From positions 1 through 8,627 of the forward strand of contig DBYQ01000016.1 in NCBI GenBank assembly GCA_002310015.1: a DNA stretch of 8,627 nucleotides, written 5' to 3'. The stretch comes from Bacteroidales bacterium UBA1182. GTDB taxonomy: Bacteria > Bacteroidota > Bacteroidia > Bacteroidales > Bacteroidaceae. A program made the translations under genes and the position numbers. Shown piece by piece: positions 1 through 6,238 of this stretch. The notes beneath the pieces were generated by a model. The model searched no databases. It saw nothing but the letters and a program-made list of their open reading frames with translations, and was not told the DNA's origin. Numbering within the stretch: position 1 is the stretch's first letter; the number at the start of each line of letters is the position of its first letter.

Positions 1-73
1 AGTCGCATCGTGGGGTAAGGGGATGGTCGCTACATATTGATGTCGTGCTGTTGCTTTTTACTGAAAGCTGCTA

Positions 74-160
74 CTAACGACTCATAAATCTACCCTTAAT
101 CGTGTATTGGATGATAGTTGCGGATTTTAGGTTTACTTCAACTGGTTTCTTATTATTCAT
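74..160 (-). CDS. Tiny 28-aa ORF, possibly a frameshifted remnant
   Basis: I do not recognise this product. The ORF begins MNNKKPVEVN and ends in TAG at 74-76. Its ATG lies 7 nt after the stop of the ADP-ribosylglycohydrolase-like gene, and an AAAGGACT stretch sits directly before it, a reasonable ribosome-binding site for this phylum and consistent with translational coupling. Reading past a three-T run at 86-88 in a shifted frame gives another coding-looking stretch (YESLVAAFSKKQQHDINM) that ends in TAG at 30-32. One extra T would join both parts into a 43-aa protein. It could therefore be a genuine small protein, a pseudogene with a 1-nt loss, a sequencing error, or chance. I see no signal peptide or membrane segment. 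Confidence 0.35.
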   Translation of the reverse strand: MNNKKPVEVNLKSATIIQYTIKGRFMSR

Positions 161-167
161 AGTCCTT

Positions 168-986
168 TTATTGATTAAAACAATGTGTGGCCACAAGCTC
201 AACCTCAATCCTCCACTTGATGGCAGGATCCTGGTCAATCTCACGCAACCGTTTAATAACCTCTCCGTAGTGGTCAGTACAGTTCTTTGGGAACTTGAAC
301 TTTTCCACATCCGGCTTATAGTAAACCTCCGCCAGTGTAGCGGCAATCATTGTCGTAACTCTGGTATCGGCATCCTTACTCAACTCTGCAGCAAACTTCA
401 CCGCCTCCGTGTAGTCATTGGCTTTCTCAAAAGCAATCCAGCCGTTAATCAGGCTGTTCAGTGCATTGAAAGGCTCACTTGCAATATGGCTGTGGTTATT
501 GATCCACCCTGGCAGCATACTAACCTCATCCTGCATCAAGGCCTCATGCTTGCTCTTGCCATCCTTCAGGGCCTTAACCAGATGTCCCAGATACCAGCTG
601 GCGTACATAGCCGCTTTGCCTGAAAGCATCATACGGAACAACGCAATGGACATATCGTAATCAATCGGGGCTGCAATGCAGCACATCGGCATGGCCATTC
701 CGCAGTCAGAATCATAGTTGTATTCATTCTCCGGAGTACACCATTTTTCAAACCATTCTGGGAATCTTACGAGCCTTTTGTCTCGGCCGTAGTAATAATC
801 GGCCGCCAGAGACTTGAACGTCTGTGGGCTTGTACGGTCTTTTATCATTAACGCATCTGCAGTGGCCAGTGCCATAAGCCCCTTGTCGCTGAAGAAAGCA
901 TCCTCCCGCACCAGCTCATCCCCAAGCTTCATCCCGTTCTGTTTGAATGAGCACGCCACCAAATCCCCGTACAGCGTTCCTAACAT
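168..986 (-). CDS. ADP-ribosylglycohydrolase-like protein with degenerate metal site
   Basis: This 272-aa cytoplasmic protein matches the ARH/DraG fold family, whose active members hydrolyse ADP-ribose from proteins using two divalent metals. The family signature positions are seen in order: the opening MLGTLYGD at residues 1-8, a FSDKG segment at 32-36 where active enzymes have TDDT, DSDCGMAMP at 92-100 where the family has a GNG-type motif, and KDADTRV at 204-210 matching the C-terminal DADT metal motif. The second Asp and the Thr of TDDT are replaced by Lys35 and Gly36, so one metal ligand is apparently missing. It may be a divergent enzyme, a pseudo-enzyme that binds ADP-ribose, or a hydrolase for another substrate. 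The start is favoured because the family begins with this M-L-G-x-x-x-GD pattern. The gene begins 6 nt after the lipoprotein stop, so coupling is likely. Its base composition looks more GC-rich than that of its two upstream neighbours. Length is normal to slightly short for the family. Confidence 0.72.
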   Translation of the reverse strand: MLGTLYGDLVACSFKQNGMKLGDELVREDAFFSDKGLMALATADALMIKDRTSPQTFKSLAADYYYGRDKRLVRFPEWFEKWCTPENEYNYDSDCGMAMPMCCIAAPIDYDMSIALFRMMLSGKAAMYASWYLGHLVKALKDGKSKHEALMQDEVSMLPGWINNHSHIASEPFNALNSLINGWIAFEKANDYTEAVKFAAELSKDADTRVTTMIAATLAEVYYKPDVEKFKFPKNCTDHYGEVIKRLREIDQDPAIKWRIEVELVATHCFNQ

Positions 987-992
987 AGCAAT

Positions 993-1682
993 TTATGGAC
1001 AAACAGGTCGCACAGGGAATCCACAATATCGGTATCCAACAAAAATATTGGGCCTTTCTCTATTTTCTTTAAAATGTATAGTAGAACTCATATCCGGCCC
1101 ACTGAGTGAACTGGAAGGATAGTATGCCCACGAACCAACGTTGAAAGATTCATTTCCATAAATATGTCCAGATGCAGGGAGGAAAATTGAACGGTCTTCA
1201 TAACCCCTTATGTTACTGGTAAACTTATAGCCATTTACACCATTCAAGTCCGTCCAAACACAAGTACAACTATCTATTAATTCTTTACACTCCGTGTAAG
1301 TAGGCATGCGCCATTTGCCTCCCCATCTTATATGTGCAACATCATCATCTAATTCAAGTGTAGCAATACTATCAACAATTCCATATTCACTTTTGAAATT
1401 ATATTTGGTAAGTGTTTGAGCCGTACCATTGCAATATTTATATGTTGACCAATTATAGGTTGTCTTGGTCTTTGTTTCCCCCCACGCAAAGTATTGACCG
1501 TAGTCCTCAGGTTTTTCTGCGCCAATATTTGTGGTAGCCCACATCACACTAAGGCCAAGATCAACATACTCATGATTTACATTCAATTCTGATGAAACAT
1601 CATCAGAATCTTGGGCTTTATCGCATGAAACCATGCCCAGTATTAGGATGGCTATTGAAAGTAATGAGATAATCCTTTTCAT
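993..1682 (-). CDS. Lipoprotein with Fib_succ_major-type domain
   Basis: This 229-aa protein starts with a lipoprotein signal peptide: basic MKR, a hydrophobic stretch at residues 4-18 and a lipobox-like GMVSC with Cys20 as the lipidated residue. An acidic, Ser/Asp-rich segment follows (DKAQDSDDVSSE), resembling the Bacteroidetes lipoprotein export signal, so surface exposure is inferred. Residues about 38-229 match the domain first described as the Fibrobacter succinogenes major paralogous domain and very common in Bacteroides lipoproteins. Its hallmarks are YVDLGLSVMWATTNIGA, GQYFAWGET, GGKWRMPTYTECKEL, NGVNGYKFTS, IFLPASG and a C-terminal GYRYCGFPVRPV. No biochemical function is established for this domain that I can name. 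The gene lies 27 nt after the beta-barrel-like gene and 6 nt before the ADP-ribosylglycohydrolase-like gene. Its first 15 bases (ATGAAAAGGATTATC) are identical to those of the upstream gene. Confidence 0.85.
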   Translation of the reverse strand: MKRIISLLSIAILILGMVSCDKAQDSDDVSSELNVNHEYVDLGLSVMWATTNIGAEKPEDYGQYFAWGETKTKTTYNWSTYKYCNGTAQTLTKYNFKSEYGIVDSIATLELDDDVAHIRWGGKWRMPTYTECKELIDSCTCVWTDLNGVNGYKFTSNIRGYEDRSIFLPASGHIYGNESFNVGSWAYYPSSSLSGPDMSSTIHFKENRERPNIFVGYRYCGFPVRPVCP

Positions 1683-1709
1683 ATATTAGTGACTCAAATA
1701 ATAACTTTT

Positions 1710-2306
1710 TTATAAATCAAAACCTATTCCGAAATATAGACCATTTACGGCATTGCCTTCAGTAGATCTATACACAAATGTGGATTTGTAGTTATTAGCC
1801 GCAGTGCCACTAATAATGTTCAATTCATCACTGGATAGTTTTCTGGAAGAAATACCGATTTTTAATGAAACACCAGTTTTATCATTAATGGCATACCTAC
1901 ATCCTACACTTAGATTGGCATAGGTATTGAAATCATCATTTAGACACGCTCCAACCTTAACATCAAAGAATGGAGTCAATGATTTTTTTAAAATGTTTGC
2001 GTTGAAATCAAAGAATAGGGGCATATCAGTCTTTGAGTCTCTTTTAAGATAAGGGTGGCCACTCACATCTCCATACTTGCACTCCCCTGTAAAAATAAAA
2101 CCTATACCAGCTCCCACAAAAAGGTGGGGATTAATTTGGTAGCCGTGTGTAGTGGTGATTTCAATGGCACTTCCATTCAATGTACCACCTTCAGAATACG
2201 TTGCATAACCTAAATCTCCAAAACCACGATACCCAGTATTAAGGGTTTGTGAAAACATAGGAAATGTAAATGCAATAGAAATCAAACAAATGATAATCCT
2301 TTTCAT
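1710..2306 (-). CDS. Secreted outer-membrane beta-barrel-like protein
   Basis: This 198-aa protein has a cleavable Sec signal: MKR, a hydrophobic core at about residues 4-17, and probable cleavage after SQ near residue 20. The rest is an alternating, Gly- and aromatic-rich sequence typical of a small eight-strand outer-membrane barrel. Examples are GYRGFGDLGYATY, HLFVGAGIGFIFTG, PFFDVKVGACL, TYANLSVGCRY and TGVSLKIGISS. It ends in GLYFGIGFDL, with hydrophobic/aromatic residues near the C terminus as expected of a barrel's last strand. I infer outer-membrane location from sequence pattern only and cannot assign a ligand or role. It lies 54 nt downstream of the restriction-modification gene with no clear TAnnTTTG promoter between, so read-through from that gene is likely. 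Base composition is visibly AT-rich. Confidence 0.75.
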   Translation of the reverse strand: MKRIIICLISIAFTFPMFSQTLNTGYRGFGDLGYATYSEGGTLNGSAIEITTTHGYQINPHLFVGAGIGFIFTGECKYGDVSGHPYLKRDSKTDMPLFFDFNANILKKSLTPFFDVKVGACLNDDFNTYANLSVGCRYAINDKTGVSLKIGISSRKLSSDELNIISGTAANNYKSTFVYRSTEGNAVNGLYFGIGFDL

Positions 2307-2360
2307 AACTGCATATGTAGTAAATCGTTTCTAAATCATTTCTTAAAATTCTCACTAAAA

Positions 2361-5300
2361 TTAAAACTCTACTTCATCTATTTCTTTCATCAGTCTTTCA
2401 GTCTGCTGCAGAACATATATTATACGGCTGTAATGTTTGACATCTTCAAAACTCAACACTTTGTCGACGCGGTCCTTAAGCCATTTCTGTGCTGGCTGAT
2501 AACCGCCAATAAATAGTTCCCAAGCGCTCTTGGGGACATTATTGAAATATTGTTCATTGTTTATGTAAACACGGTTATTTTCCCATGAAATACATTTCAC
2601 AATAAGAGAGCCACTCATAGGGAAAGAAACACCTGTTTGATTGGGTATCCCATCCATTAGGTGTAGTTTGCGTAACTCAGCACCTTTATCAACTAAGCTT
2701 CTGAACTTTTCTTTGTCAGAAGGATACGGTATGCGTGGGAAATCAATCTTTAGGAATTCCTTATAACGTTCACGATAGCTGGGACTATGAAGGATAGCAT
2801 AAATGTAATCAAATATGTCTTGAGGATATACCGTATCGTCAAAACCTTCTGTCAAATCACCACGGTTTTTATCGTCTAAACAATAATCGTAATTCAAATT
2901 ATGGGCAATCTTCTTTACTATTTCTAAGTTTAGATTCGCAGTTTTTATTATCGTGCCATTATTGTCTTTGTATAGATAAAGTGGAAAGACATAATTACCT
3001 TCTTTTGTCTGCATTGAAACAGCATTCATATCTGCTACACAATCTGAAACCACAATGTGCTGGAAATCAAATGTACTCTGTTGCTTAGAAAGCAAAAAAG
3101 AAACATTATCGGATTGCATATTATGCAAAACATTGTAAAATGAACGCTTTATTAAATCTTTGTCGTAGTAGATATAACGCTTATCAAATATGCGGTAATA
3201 ATAATCCACTATATAATCTTTACTAAAGGTGGCGGCTTCCATTCTCTTTAGTAAGGGATAACTACTAGAATCCCAGACTTTGTATTTGTTGATGAAATCA
3301 GGTGTTAGATTTCCAGCCAAAAGAGTTTGCACTCTATCTGCAAGATCATTCTTATCAATATCTATAAAGATACCATCTCTACCGGATTGGACTCCACTAA
3401 CGTATGAAGCCATTAATTCATCTATTTTGAAACCCTTATCGTATTCCTCTTGTAGTGCAAAATCTTTCTCAATAAAGAAATTATATGGTGATACTGGATG
3501 TAGTTCTTTCCAACTAACATCAGATAAATTATAATTGTTGAGATAATTATATTTTTCATCTCGTGTCCCATATAAATCATGGTATAGTATTTGACAATTA
3601 TCGCCTTTTTTGCCGGCTTTGCGATAGAATACATTAATACTTACACCTTGCATAATGTCAAAGACATTTTCATCCTTGGAACCATCTGGAGCGGTTTCTT
3701 TTCTTCGACTATTACCATGAAGGTTTAATATGTATATCTTATCAAATTTTTTCATCAACTCACTCCGCATTTGACGGTGAATTCTGCCATCAAGGAATGA
3801 ATTGTTGCAGATAAAAGCTAAAATGCCTTCTCCTGTACGAGTTATATACTCTTGTCCTAATCTTATAAACTTTATATAATCATCGCTTAGCGGTTGTATA
3901 TTGGCCTCGTTTTCAAGATTATACTTATAGTCCGCAATAAGACTAGTTATCCATTTTCCGTTATTTTGACTGGAAACACTATAAGGTGGGTTACCAATCA
4001 TAACCATTACAGGACTGTCCCGCTTGATAACATTGGCTTCGGTCGCTTCACGACTCAGCCATTGTGCAAAGAGAGTTCGAGGCTCATTGCTGCTCTCTTC
4101 AAGTGAGTTGGTTAAGTATACGTGGAGTCGTTTGTCTGTCTGGTGTAAGTAGCCGGTTTCTCCAAGAAGCATATCAAGTTTAATATGCGCTACAGCATAT
4201 GATGCCATCAATATCTCAAAACCGTTCAATCGTGGTAATAAGTGTTGTTCTACGTATTGCTGCCAGATACCTTGTTGGTCACGATAACGGTCATAGATTT
4301 GATTGACAACTTCAGCTAAGAAGGTGCCTGTGCCAGTTGCTGGATCAAGAATTTGAACACGGTGGAAAAGCCGGTTTTCACGTTTAATTCCGCCAGTAAA
4401 GCGCTTGTCAGGACTTTGTTCACAGCCCACCTCTCGCTCTATCGTAGAATAATCAGCTAGGCCTTCTTCCAACCCAAATTCCTTTTGTAGTAATTCATCT
4501 ACAGCTCTAACAATAAAGCCTACAACGGGCTGTGGAGTATACCAAACTCCTTTTGATTTACGTAGTTTAGGGCTATATTCTGACAGGAAATCCTCATAAA
4601 AGTGAATCATTGGATCATGGTGACGTTTGTTATCCGCATACGTCTTCATTATTTTCTGAATATTAGTAACCTGGAATACAGTTACTAAGTCATCAACAAC
4701 CCATGCAATTCGTTCGTCTAGATCGTTACCTGCAAGATTATTAAATATTTGGCGTAAAAAAGGATTCGTTTTAGGTATTAAACGTGCTGCTTCTTCACGG
4801 CTAAAATCTTCTGGAGTATCATCGTGGAGGCGAGCGGCAAACAAACCATATGCTATGGTCTGGGCATATATATCGGCAAAATCAGATATCTTTAGATCTT
4901 GTATTAATACATATTTAAAGGCATCATATTGGCCATGTAGATTATCATTTTCATCAGATTGCTTCTCATCATTCATGGCTGTCTCAATTATATTCGCAAG
5001 TAAACGTGCTTTACATGCCATCAACTTAGCTAATTTAGGTGCAGAACTAATCCGTTGCATGGAAGCAGCGCCTAAATGTTGTATAATTGAAATGAACTTA
5101 TCTTCAGATTCATCGATACCAACAATTTTATCACCTCTTATTTCTGCTATTCTTACTTGATCAACAAACTCTCCATGTTCATAAAGGTGGAAATCAAGAT
5201 AGTCTGTGAATAGTATATGGTCAAGAGCCTGTTTGTAGCGGTCAAATTGCTCTTTATGACCGTTCTTATTGCGTCCGTCAAGATCATTATCATTAACATC

Positions 5301-5525
5301 CTTTGCCTCTACAAAGAACACAGGAAGATGATCTTTGGCTCTTGTAATAATATAATCTGGAGCACCGCATTCTATGTGTGCAGGCTCATTGGTCACTACC
5401 ATTTTAGGCAGAAAACTCTGTAATAGGTCTTTTAGAGCCGGGCGGTATGAGTGTTCGCGGGCAACACCAGTTTGGAACTGTTTGTTAAGTTCTTCTATGT
5501 AGGTCTTTAAGAAAACGTTATTCAT
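2361..5525 (-). CDS. Single-chain Type ISP/IIG-like restriction-modification enzyme
   Basis: This 1054-aa protein combines DNA cleavage and adenine methylation. N-terminal nuclease: GAPDYII (Asp57) and FFVEAKDV (Glu73, Lys75) form a PD-(D/E)xK site, with Glu24 in AREHSYRP a possible extra acidic residue. A mostly helical spacer runs to about residue 320. The gamma-class N6-adenine methyltransferase shows KGVWYTPQPVVGFIV (325-339), SAM-binding ILDPATGTGTFL (392-403) and catalytic NPPY (512-515). Residues about 600-1054 match the Type ISP C-terminal target-recognition region, including SGVQSGRDGIF (710-720) and a VYINNEQYF to GGYQPAQKWLKDR block near 986-1019. True Type ISP enzymes such as LlaGI/LlaBIII are about 1.5 times longer and carry an SF2 helicase between nuclease and methyltransferase. 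No Walker A or helicase motif is visible here, so translocation-independent Type IIG-like cutting is inferred. The target sequence cannot be read from the protein. The frame is intact. A good promoter lies upstream, with a predicted leader of about 50 nt. Confidence 0.88.
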   Translation of the reverse strand: MNNVFLKTYIEELNKQFQTGVAREHSYRPALKDLLQSFLPKMVVTNEPAHIECGAPDYIITRAKDHLPVFFVEAKDVNDNDLDGRNKNGHKEQFDRYKQALDHILFTDYLDFHLYEHGEFVDQVRIAEIRGDKIVGIDESEDKFISIIQHLGAASMQRISSAPKLAKLMACKARLLANIIETAMNDEKQSDENDNLHGQYDAFKYVLIQDLKISDFADIYAQTIAYGLFAARLHDDTPEDFSREEAARLIPKTNPFLRQIFNNLAGNDLDERIAWVVDDLVTVFQVTNIQKIMKTYADNKRHHDPMIHFYEDFLSEYSPKLRKSKGVWYTPQPVVGFIVRAVDELLQKEFGLEEGLADYSTIEREVGCEQSPDKRFTGGIKRENRLFHRVQILDPATGTGTFLAEVVNQIYDRYRDQQGIWQQYVEQHLLPRLNGFEILMASYAVAHIKLDMLLGETGYLHQTDKRLHVYLTNSLEESSNEPRTLFAQWLSREATEANVIKRDSPVMVMIGNPPYSVSSQNNGKWITSLIADYKYNLENEANIQPLSDDYIKFIRLGQEYITRTGEGILAFICNNSFLDGRIHRQMRSELMKKFDKIYILNLHGNSRRKETAPDGSKDENVFDIMQGVSINVFYRKAGKKGDNCQILYHDLYGTRDEKYNYLNNYNLSDVSWKELHPVSPYNFFIEKDFALQEEYDKGFKIDELMASYVSGVQSGRDGIFIDIDKNDLADRVQTLLAGNLTPDFINKYKVWDSSSYPLLKRMEAATFSKDYIVDYYYRIFDKRYIYYDKDLIKRSFYNVLHNMQSDNVSFLLSKQQSTFDFQHIVVSDCVADMNAVSMQTKEGNYVFPLYLYKDNNGTIIKTANLNLEIVKKIAHNLNYDYCLDDKNRGDLTEGFDDTVYPQDIFDYIYAILHSPSYRERYKEFLKIDFPRIPYPSDKEKFRSLVDKGAELRKLHLMDGIPNQTGVSFPMSGSLIVKCISWENNRVYINNEQYFNNVPKSAWELFIGGYQPAQKWLKDRVDKVLSFEDVKHYSRIIYVLQQTERLMKEIDEVEF

Positions 5526-5579
5526 TAGGTCAGCCTAAAAGGTTTGACAATATACTACGGGGCAATAAGGTCCTTTCTA

Positions 5580-5610
5580 CAAAAGTATGAATTAATAGAG
5601 TACAATCAAG
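5580..5610 (-). promoter_or_regulatory. Bacteroidetes-type promoter of the restriction-modification gene
   Basis: On the minus strand the -7 box TACTTTTG (5587 to 5580) fits the phylum consensus TAnnTTTG exactly. A CTTG lies 19 nt upstream (5610 to 5607) as a partial -33 TTTG element. The transcript would start near 5573 and give a leader of about 48 nt before the ATG at 5525. It is the only convincing promoter I see for the five-ORF leftward cluster. Confidence 0.65.
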
Positions 5611-5616
5611 TATGAA
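5583..5616 (-). repeat. 9-bp direct repeat TTCATACTT overlapping the promoter
   Basis: TTCATACTT occurs on the minus strand at 5616-5608 and again at 5591-5583, a 25-bp period. The downstream copy includes the first five bases of the -7 box and the upstream copy overlaps the -33 element. The placement fits an operator for a controlling protein bound on one DNA face, but no regulator gene is visible in the window and a chance repeat in AT-rich DNA is possible. Confidence 0.3.
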
Positions 5617-5620
5617 AAGC

Positions 5621-5642
5621 AAAAAAACCGCGGTACACCCGC
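5621..5642 (-). terminator. Weak terminator-like hairpin with T7 tract
   Basis: On the minus strand GCGG (5642-5639), a 5-nt loop, CCGC (5633-5630) and then GG are followed by seven Ts (5627-5621). A 4-bp stem is short for an intrinsic terminator, although the T tract is good. It lies just upstream of the restriction-gene promoter, where it would insulate that gene from read-through from the RNA and VirE/DUF3987 side. Confidence 0.3.
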
Positions 5643-5902
5643 CGTCACTCCAAGACACACCGTTCCAATCACAAATCATTTCATCGCTTATTATTGACTG
5701 GCCAGCTGCTGCCGGGCTGGTTATTGATTATTGTGCTCCGCCATCGTCCAACGGTTATCCAAGCCGGGCACGTGATTGTGGGCTTTCAGGTAGGGATTGA
5801 GGTTTTGGCAGCAGGTGGCTTGTTTGGGTGTGGGTATTGGGGCTGGCCCGGTATCGGCCATCTAAGAGAACAGGGTTGGTCCGGCAACCGCCAAAGGGGT
5901 AC
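5643..5902. other. Non-coding stretch rich in inverted repeats
   Basis: No convincing gene is found here; short frames on both strands lack starts, motifs or ribosome-binding sites that persuade me. Several inverted repeats are visible: ccagc/gctgg at 5702-5720, aagcc/ggctt at 5761-5785, tggcc/ggcca at 5844-5860 and ggttg/caacc at 5874-5889. A wider pair encloses the first two (ccagctgctgcc at 5702-5713 against ggcagcaggtgg at 5807-5818, 11 of 12 complementary). TTATTGA is repeated directly at 5691-5697 and 5721-5727, on either side of the first hairpin. The plus strand is G-rich at about 5786-5846, but without four proper G-tracts. It could be a structured RNA tail, a recombination site or just intergenic DNA. 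Confidence 0.4.
5702..5818. repeat. 12-bp imperfect inverted repeat pair
   Basis: The arms ccagctgctgcc (5702-5713) and ggcagcaggtgg (5807-5818) match in inverted orientation at 11 of 12 positions and are separated by 93 bp. A small hairpin (5761-5785) lies between the arms, so the whole segment could fold as one branched structure in DNA or RNA. Its function is unknown. Confidence 0.45.
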
Positions 5903-5928
5903 AAAAAACCGCACGACAAACGTCATGC
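5903..5928 (-). terminator. Intrinsic terminator of the ncRNA
   Basis: On the minus strand GCATGAC (5928-5922), a GTTT loop and GTCGTGC (5917-5911) form a 7-bp stem with a single T:G wobble. GG and six Ts (5908-5903) follow. This is a textbook rho-independent terminator. It would also end any read-through from the DUF3987 gene. Confidence 0.8.
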
Positions 5929-6002
5929 AGTCAAAAAGCCCTTCGGTACATCGAGAAACCTCGTTCAGTTTGAGCTGACATGCCGATGCCGTGCGGAAGG
6001 GA

Positions 6003-6031
6003 ATATGTAAAACCCTTTTTGGGTTGCATAT
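6003..6031 (-). other. Perfect internal RNA hairpin
   Basis: On the minus strand ATATG-c-AACCC-AAAAA-GGGTT-tta-CATAT gives two perfect 5-bp helices stacked across a small asymmetric internal loop. The ATG of the embedded 32-codon frame lies inside the outer helix, so translation there would be occluded unless the hairpin opens. Confidence 0.6.
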
Positions 6032-6137
6032 ACACCTTACGCAGACATTCGGCTCTTGTTTCAACTCCTGAACGCTATAAAATTTCGATGTTTTAAAGGG
6101 CTGGCCGAAACTCAAGCAGAAATCTACTCTTCGTTTT

Positions 6138-6163
6138 GCTCCCCGGCTTTCGGGCCTTGGAGC
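6138..6163 (-). other. Hairpin at the predicted 5' end of the ncRNA
   Basis: GCTCC (6163-6159) pairs with GGAGC (6142-6138), and GGC (6156-6154) pairs with GCC (6147-6145), across an AA/GG internal mismatch with a CCGAAA loop. The stem begins about 5 nt after the -7 box, which is where transcription should begin, so the RNA would carry a capped-off, protected 5' end. Confidence 0.55.
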
Positions 6164-6167
6164 GTTG

Positions 6168-6175
6168 CAAAGATA
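6168..6175 (-). promoter_or_regulatory. -7 box of the ncRNA promoter
   Basis: TATCTTTG on the minus strand (6175 to 6168) is an exact TAnnTTTG match. The region 19-21 nt upstream lacks a good TTTG; the nearest TTG is 24 nt away (6202-6200), so the -33 element is weak. The stretch between is A-rich. The exact agreement with the start of the first hairpin supports this as a real start site. Confidence 0.6.
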
Positions 6176-6238
6176 GGTTTTTATTTTTGATCTATTGCTC
6201 AAGTCATTCATTTTCCGGTGTGCGGTTTGGCTGTTCAT

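Larger units (their letters stand above)
5903..6163 (-). ncRNA. Probable promoter-driven structured non-coding RNA (Bacteroidales-1-like)
   Basis: Transcript bounds are inferred from a TATCTTTG -7 box ending at 6168 and an intrinsic terminator at 5903-5928, giving about 261 nt. Visible structure from the 5' end: (1) a hairpin starting at the predicted first base, GCTCC/GGAGC plus GGC/GCC around a CCGAAA loop (6163-6138); (2) a hairpin of AACCC/GGGTT with five A in the loop, extended by ATATG/CATAT (6031-6003); (3) CCCTTC/GAAGGG (6001-5996 with 5944-5939), enclosing TCAG/CTGA (5978-5965) and CGAG-GTTT-CTCG (5963-5952); (4) the terminator. Overlapping short frames exist, but none looks like a normal protein. 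From memory, not checked, this sequence recurs in Bacteroides genomes and is sometimes annotated as small hypothetical proteins. A Bacteroidetes promoter at one end and a terminator at the other match the published description of the Bacteroidales-1 RNA motif, whose function is unknown. Naming it so is tentative; the case for an RNA gene is stronger. Confidence 0.62.

Noticed and set aside
74..346. 90-codon minus-strand frame overlapping the end of the ADP-ribosylglycohydrolase-like gene
   Set aside because: Its first two thirds are out of frame with a well-supported gene; only the last 28 codons, after that gene's stop, are worth keeping.
5826..5846. G-quadruplex candidate on the plus strand
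   Set aside because: Only three tracts of three or more G occur close together; the fourth is GG, so a stable quadruplex is not supported.
5612..5978. Two overlapping plus-strand frames of 62 and 94 codons, one with a hydrophobic Gly/Leu-rich stretch
   Set aside because: No ribosome-binding site or promoter is visible, the two frames overlap, they oppose all other genes and run antisense into the RNA and its terminator. The hydrophobic run follows from the G/T-rich strand.
6182..6189. Plus-strand TATTTTTG resembling a -7 box
   Set aside because: There is no -33 element at the right spacing, and it would drive transcription antisense into the DUF3987 gene with no plus-strand gene to serve.
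5786..6238. 150-codon minus-strand frame across the intergenic region
   Set aside because: It runs through a promoter, several RNA hairpins and a terminator, has an odd Cys/Arg/Pro-rich composition with no domain, and is better explained as a frame left open over a conserved RNA.
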